A DNA stretch of 36,554 nucleotides from Patescibacteria group bacterium UBA2100. GTDB taxonomy: Bacteria; Patescibacteriota; Minisyncoccia; Phycocordibacterales; UBA2100. The translations under genes and the position numbers were made by a program. The DNA lies in NCBI GenBank assembly GCA_002331185.1, contig DCYW01000039.1, forward strand, positions 1 through 36,554. The letters are read 5' to 3'. Below the pieces are notes generated by a model, which searched no databases, was not told the DNA's origin, and was given only the letters and a program-made list of their open reading frames with translations. This document shows, piece after piece, positions 32,851 through 36,554 of this stretch; the first letter of the stretch is position 1, and every line of letters starts with the position of its first letter.

Positions 32851-35277
32851 TTAGTTTATGTTAAAAGTAACTTTTGTTGTATAACTTGAGGTAGTGTCAC
32901 TTTGCCCAATAACTATAATAGTTTGTTCACCCTTACCGCTTGGGATAATGTTTAGTGTAAACGGTTTTTGATTCGAACTTCCCATAAAAACATCGTTAAA
33001 GTAGTAATCTACTGACGTAATAGAGAGTGAATTGTTTGTACCAACTAATATTGGAAGAATTTCTCCCTCTTTATACACACCACCTGTTACTGGTGAAAGT
33101 ATTTTTATATTTTCTTGTGTGCTTATAGTCTGGTTACCAACAATCGAATCTAAACTTTTCACTAATTGCGGTGTGTTTTCCTGAGCCCATATATCAACTG
33201 CATACTCCCACGACTCATACTGAGGGTCCTGGGATGGATTTTCAGGTCCTGGTCCTCTTGGGTCGTTTTTAGAAACCCAATGGAGTATAGAATGAACACT
33301 AGAAGTGGTAGTAGACGCAGTTAGGTCTTGCCAAAATCCACGAAGTACTGGTTTTAGAGTTTCTCCACCTTCTTCTGGTGTTGGCGGGTTAAAATTTTTA
33401 GGTTCTACCAATAATAGGGCTCTATCCATATATGCACGCCACATTGGAGCGAGAACAAACCCTGCAACCTTTTTAACAATAGGAGAGTTGTCATTATTTC
33501 CTCCCCATGTCCCTACTGCAATCGAAGGTGTATAACCCATTATCCATACATCCCTAAAATCATTAGTCGTACCAGTCTTAATTGCGACTTGTTGAGAACC
33601 AAACGAAAATGAATTTTCGCCGTACGCTGGTGTACGTGCTTGAACATCTGTAAGAATACTCGAAATTGAGCGAGCTGTTTGTTCTGAAATCACTTGCTCA
33701 CCCTCATTCTCCTCGTATTCTTCAAGGACCGTTCCAACTGAGTCTTCAACACGTAAAATAGCAGTGTATGGATGCCGTACTCCATCGTTTGCAAATACAC
33801 CATACGCACTTGTTATTTCTAAAGGTGAGACTTCGCCACCACCAAGCACTAAAGGAAGTCCATAATAATTAACATTTTCTGCAAGACTTTCTATACCAAG
33901 TTTTTGAGCTGTTTCAAGCGCTGTATTTACCCCAACCAAATACAGAGCTTTTACAGCGGGAATGTTTATTGATTGAGCGAGCGCATTACGGAATGTTATT
34001 GGGCCGCGGAATACAGAATCATAATTTACTGGGGAATAACAACCACCCACGCTACTAAAGTTATTTGGTTCACAGTTTGTCGAGAATTGAGTGGGAACAT
34101 CAAAGACAACAGTTTCGGGTGTGTATCCTTGCTCGAATGCAGATGCATACACAATTGGTTTGAATGTAGATCCTGGTTGACGATATGCAGTTGTAATATT
34201 AAATTTTCCATCTATGTCCTTATCGAAATAGTTGCGCGACCCAACCATGGTAAGTATTTGTCCCGTTTTTGGCTCAATGGCAACAAGGGCTGCATTTTCA
34301 GCATTAAAATTTTCTTCATTCGCATATGCAAACTCTGCAACAACCTCTTCTCCAATTTTCTGCAAATCATAATTAAGTGTGGTTATAACCTTCAAACCAC
34401 TTTCATATACAGCTTCTCGACCGTATTTTTCTTCAAGATACTCTCGCACATAAAAAACAAAGTGTGGAGCTTTAATATTTGTATCACCGTACTGTTCAAA
34501 AGTTACAACCTCCATCAATGCACCGTCATACTCCTCTTGAGTGATAAAACCACCTTGCAGCATTTGTGAAAGGACTAAATTTTTTCTTTCTTCTAATAGG
34601 TCAGTACGATTTCCGTATGGAGAGTACCGGCTTGGAGCTTGGGGGAGAGCTGCTAGGTATGCTGCTTCCGCAAGCGTGAGTTCGCTAGCAGGTTTTGCAT
34701 AAAAGTATTGTGAAGCTTCTTCAGCACCGTAAATATTTCCACCGTACGGTACTTCGTTTAAATAAAGTTCCAGAATCTCATCTTTCTCTAAAATCCGTTC
34801 AATTTTTAGTGCCAAAATCCACTCCTTCACTTTGCGAGATATTTTTTTTTCATTCGTAAGCAAAGTATTCTTAATTACCTGTTGAGTGATTGTTGAGCCA
34901 CCTTGTCCGCCAAGAAGAGCTCCGGTTGTTATGTTGTCATACACTGCTTTAAGTGTCCGACCAGGACGAATACCATAGTGATTATAAAATTCTGCATCTT
35001 CAATAGCGATGGTTGCGTTCTTTAAATTGCGAGATATGTCCTCAAGCGGGACTACTGTGCGACGAACATCCTCATATAAATCAAAAAGAAGAATTTCTCC
35101 GGTACGATCATAGATTTTTGTTGATTGAGTTATTTGCCGTGTAGCAAATCCGTCAAGAGTGGGGATTTCAAGAGTTGCTACCCATAAAAAAATACCACTC
35201 ACTGCAAAAAGCCCCAATGCAATTGAAGTTATCAAGAGGTTACGAACTATTCGCTTCATTAAAACAAAAGGTACCAT
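32851..35277 (-). CDS. class A penicillin-binding protein (PBP1A-like)
   Basis: An 808-residue bifunctional peptidoglycan synthase. N-terminal anchor at about 14-35. GT51 glycosyltransferase at about 60-240: catalytic IAIEDAEFYNHYG, GGSTITQQ, LYLNEVPYG and ASQYFYAK. Transpeptidase at about 320-610: SxxK in RQPGSTFKP (Ser near 369), SxN in AQSINIPAV, and KTG in AIKTGTTNDF (near 567). A linker and a beta-rich Ig-like C-terminal domain (about 725-808) follow. It polymerises glycan and cross-links stem peptides outside the membrane. A second start at 35259 (MKRIVRNL) is also plausible; 35277 is nearer the likely TACTAC -10 of the overlapping divergent promoter with tyrS. Confidence 0.95.
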   Translation of the reverse strand: MVPFVLMKRIVRNLLITSIALGLFAVSGIFLWVATLEIPTLDGFATRQITQSTKIYDRTGEILLFDLYEDVRRTVVPLEDISRNLKNATIAIEDAEFYNHYGIRPGRTLKAVYDNITTGALLGGQGGSTITQQVIKNTLLTNEKKISRKVKEWILALKIERILEKDEILELYLNEVPYGGNIYGAEEASQYFYAKPASELTLAEAAYLAALPQAPSRYSPYGNRTDLLEERKNLVLSQMLQGGFITQEEYDGALMEVVTFEQYGDTNIKAPHFVFYVREYLEEKYGREAVYESGLKVITTLNYDLQKIGEEVVAEFAYANEENFNAENAALVAIEPKTGQILTMVGSRNYFDKDIDGKFNITTAYRQPGSTFKPIVYASAFEQGYTPETVVFDVPTQFSTNCEPNNFSSVGGCYSPVNYDSVFRGPITFRNALAQSINIPAVKALYLVGVNTALETAQKLGIESLAENVNYYGLPLVLGGGEVSPLEITSAYGVFANDGVRHPYTAILRVEDSVGTVLEEYEENEGEQVISEQTARSISSILTDVQARTPAYGENSFSFGSQQVAIKTGTTNDFRDVWIMGYTPSIAVGTWGGNNDNSPIVKKVAGFVLAPMWRAYMDRALLLVEPKNFNPPTPEEGGETLKPVLRGFWQDLTASTTTSSVHSILHWVSKNDPRGPGPENPSQDPQYESWEYAVDIWAQENTPQLVKSLDSIVGNQTISTQENIKILSPVTGGVYKEGEILPILVGTNNSLSITSVDYYFNDVFMGSSNQKPFTLNIIPSGKGEQTIIVIGQSDTTSSYTTKVTFNIN

Positions 35278-35292
35278 GAAACAATGATTTGG

Positions 35293-35300
35293 TGTAGTAT
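35293..35300 (+). promoter_or_regulatory. -10 element of tyrS
   Basis: TAGTAT (35295-35300), preceded by TG, ends 7 nt before ATG 35308. The opposite strand of the same bases can read as a weak -10 for the PBP gene, so the two promoters may overlap in a 30-nt gap. Confidence 0.45.
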
Positions 35301-35307
35301 TTAGACC

Positions 35308-36525
35308 ATGTTTCCTAACTTTTTTAACACCGCGGCTGTAAATACAGACGAATCTAAGATAGAAGAATTACTTACTCGAGGGGTAGAAGAAGTTATTCAT
35401 TATGATTTCATAAAAAAGAAACTCCTTTCTGGTAAACAGTTGCGTATTAAATTAGGAATCGATCCGACAAGCCCCAATCTTCATTTAGGGCGAGCAGTGC
35501 CACTGCTTAAGCTCCGAGATTTTCAAAAGCTTGGGCACCAAGTCGTGTTTGTCATTGGTGACGGCACTGGTGTAGTGGGGGATACTTCCGACAAAGAGAG
35601 CGAGCGACCGATGCTCACAAAAAAAGACGTACAGGAAAATATGAGTACCTACTTTGAACAGGCTGGAGCAATACTTGATATGAATAAGGTAGAGAAACGC
35701 CGCAATTCTGAATGGTTACACAAACTTACCTACGAAGAAATAGGAGACCATGCTGATCAATTTTCTGTCGCTGATTTCATTGCACGCGACAATATCAAAA
35801 AGCGTCTTGATGCAGGAAAACGAGTTTCATTACGCGAAATGCTTTACCCACTTATGCAGGGCTACGATAGTGTGGCACTTAAAGCGGATGTAGAACTTGG
35901 CGGTACTGACCAGCGTTTTAACCTTCTTGCAGGCAGAGCATTGCAAGAGAGGTTTGGGCAGGAGCGACAAGATGTAATCATGAGCTCATTAATTGAAGGA
36001 ACTGACGGACGCAAAATGAGCTCAAGTTGGGGCAATACAATCAATCTTACCGAGTCTCCAGCAGATATGTACGCAAAAGTGATGCGTATAAATGATGATA
36101 TTATACCGACGTATTTCACAAATTTAACTCGACTACCCATGGCCGAGGTTAATGAAATTATAAAAGGTTTAAGTGCGAAAACAGTGAATGTGCGAGACAC
36201 CAAGATGCGGCTTGCACATGCAATTGTCAGCCTCTTTCACAATGAAAAAGAAGCTGTTACCGCTGAAGAAGTATTTATTTCAACTGTTCAGAAAGGAGAT
36301 GCGCCAGAAAATGTACAAACCGTCTCAATCAAACAAGGAGACGTTCTTGTAGATGTTCTGCTTGAAGCGAGTATGGTAGCGTCTAAAGCTGACTTCAAGC
36401 GCTTGGTTGAAGCTGGAGCTGTAACAAACAAGACAACAAATAAAAAAATAACGAATACAGTAGCAGTCGCTACTACTGGAGTGTACAAAATAGGAAAACA
36501 CAGATTTTTGAAAATCAAAGCATAA
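35308..36525 (+). CDS. tyrS: tyrosyl-tRNA synthetase
   Basis: A 405-residue class I synthetase charging tRNA-Tyr. The HIGH-type motif is HLGR in IDPTSPNLHLGRAV; tyrosine-site residues appear in LMQGYDSVALKADVELGGTDQRFN (key parts QGYDSV and GGTDQ); the KMSKS-type motif is GRKMSSSWGN. The C-terminal S4-like RNA-binding domain (about 335-400) includes VLLEASMVASKADFKRLVEAGAV, noted by SKADFKRLVE. The lack of an alpha-anticodon long insert and the motif types fit the TyrRS form with TyrZ-like HLGR. It has its own terminator at the window end. Confidence 0.96.
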   Translation: MFPNFFNTAAVNTDESKIEELLTRGVEEVIHYDFIKKKLLSGKQLRIKLGIDPTSPNLHLGRAVPLLKLRDFQKLGHQVVFVIGDGTGVVGDTSDKESERPMLTKKDVQENMSTYFEQAGAILDMNKVEKRRNSEWLHKLTYEEIGDHADQFSVADFIARDNIKKRLDAGKRVSLREMLYPLMQGYDSVALKADVELGGTDQRFNLLAGRALQERFGQERQDVIMSSLIEGTDGRKMSSSWGNTINLTESPADMYAKVMRINDDIIPTYFTNLTRLPMAEVNEIIKGLSAKTVNVRDTKMRLAHAIVSLFHNEKEAVTAEEVFISTVQKGDAPENVQTVSIKQGDVLVDVLLEASMVASKADFKRLVEAGAVTNKTTNKKITNTVAVATTGVYKIGKHRFLKIKA

Positions 36526-36527
36526 AA

Positions 36528-36554
36528 CGAATGCCTCAATTAATTGAGGCATTC
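36528..36554 (+). terminator. terminator of tyrS, cut by window end
   Basis: CGAATGCCTCAAT (36528-36540), loop TA, then ATTGAGGCATTC to the last base. It is the same 13-bp stem as at 6543-6570 with only the loop changed. The expected T-run lies beyond the window. Confidence 0.85.

Noticed and set aside
1..36554. CRISPR arrays, insertion sequences, rRNA or tRNA genes
   Set aside because: No regularly spaced repeats, transposase genes, terminal inverted repeats or structural RNA signatures were seen by eye on either strand.

Overview
The window reads as a chromosomal segment of a Candidatus Patescibacteria (CPR) bacterium, most likely of the Parcubacteria type. Genes are dense and convergent or divergent pairs are almost gapless. 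Shine-Dalgarno sequences are mostly absent. Small proteins of CPR style occur (DksA/TraR zinc finger, DUF1653, PrgI, VirB4/VirB6-like). The lineage is inferred from gene content and protein style, not from a database match. TGA is used as a normal stop (for example at the end of pnp and of the 15590 gene), so the TGA-recoding CPR lineages (Gracilibacteria/Absconditabacteria) are disfavoured.

Layout. 1-9.8 kb: a Xer-type recombinase (-), rpsO, a NYN-domain protein, an RBBP9-like hydrolase (-), pnp, a membrane protein of unknown function overlapping pnp, a DksA/TraR-type zinc finger, comM, an orphan gene behind three inverted repeats, and a MazG-like/P-loop kinase pair. Nearly every unit ends in a clear hairpin terminator. 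9.9-14.2 kb: a LysM-M23 peptidase (-), then a tight operon of UvrD/PcrA-like helicase, DUF1653 protein and rsmA. 14.2-27.9 kb: a short exported protein (-), then a 13-kb same-strand block of twelve genes. This block encodes a reduced type IV secretion-like envelope machine: VirB6/TrbL-like channel, PrgI, a TraC-like protein, VirB4 ATPase and a VirB2-like pilin with a cysteine-rich tail. Between these lie seven anchored or exported proteins that I cannot name.

27.9-36.5 kb is the classic bacterial origin neighbourhood: khpB(jag), yidC, rnpA and rpmH (all -) diverge from dnaA and dnaN (+), with DnaA-box-like sites on both sides of dnaA. A small DciA/DUF721-like gene follows dnaN. The window closes with a class A penicillin-binding protein (-) divergent from tyrS (+).

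Two themes stand out. First, the secretion block sits next to oriC among housekeeping genes, with no relaxase, coupling protein or integrase beside it. It therefore looks like a resident machine (DNA uptake, protein export or host attachment) rather than a mobile element. Second, on both strands many start codons lie only 6-10 nt downstream of a TATAAT/TATACT/TACTAT hexamer, which predicts widespread leaderless or near-leaderless mRNAs.
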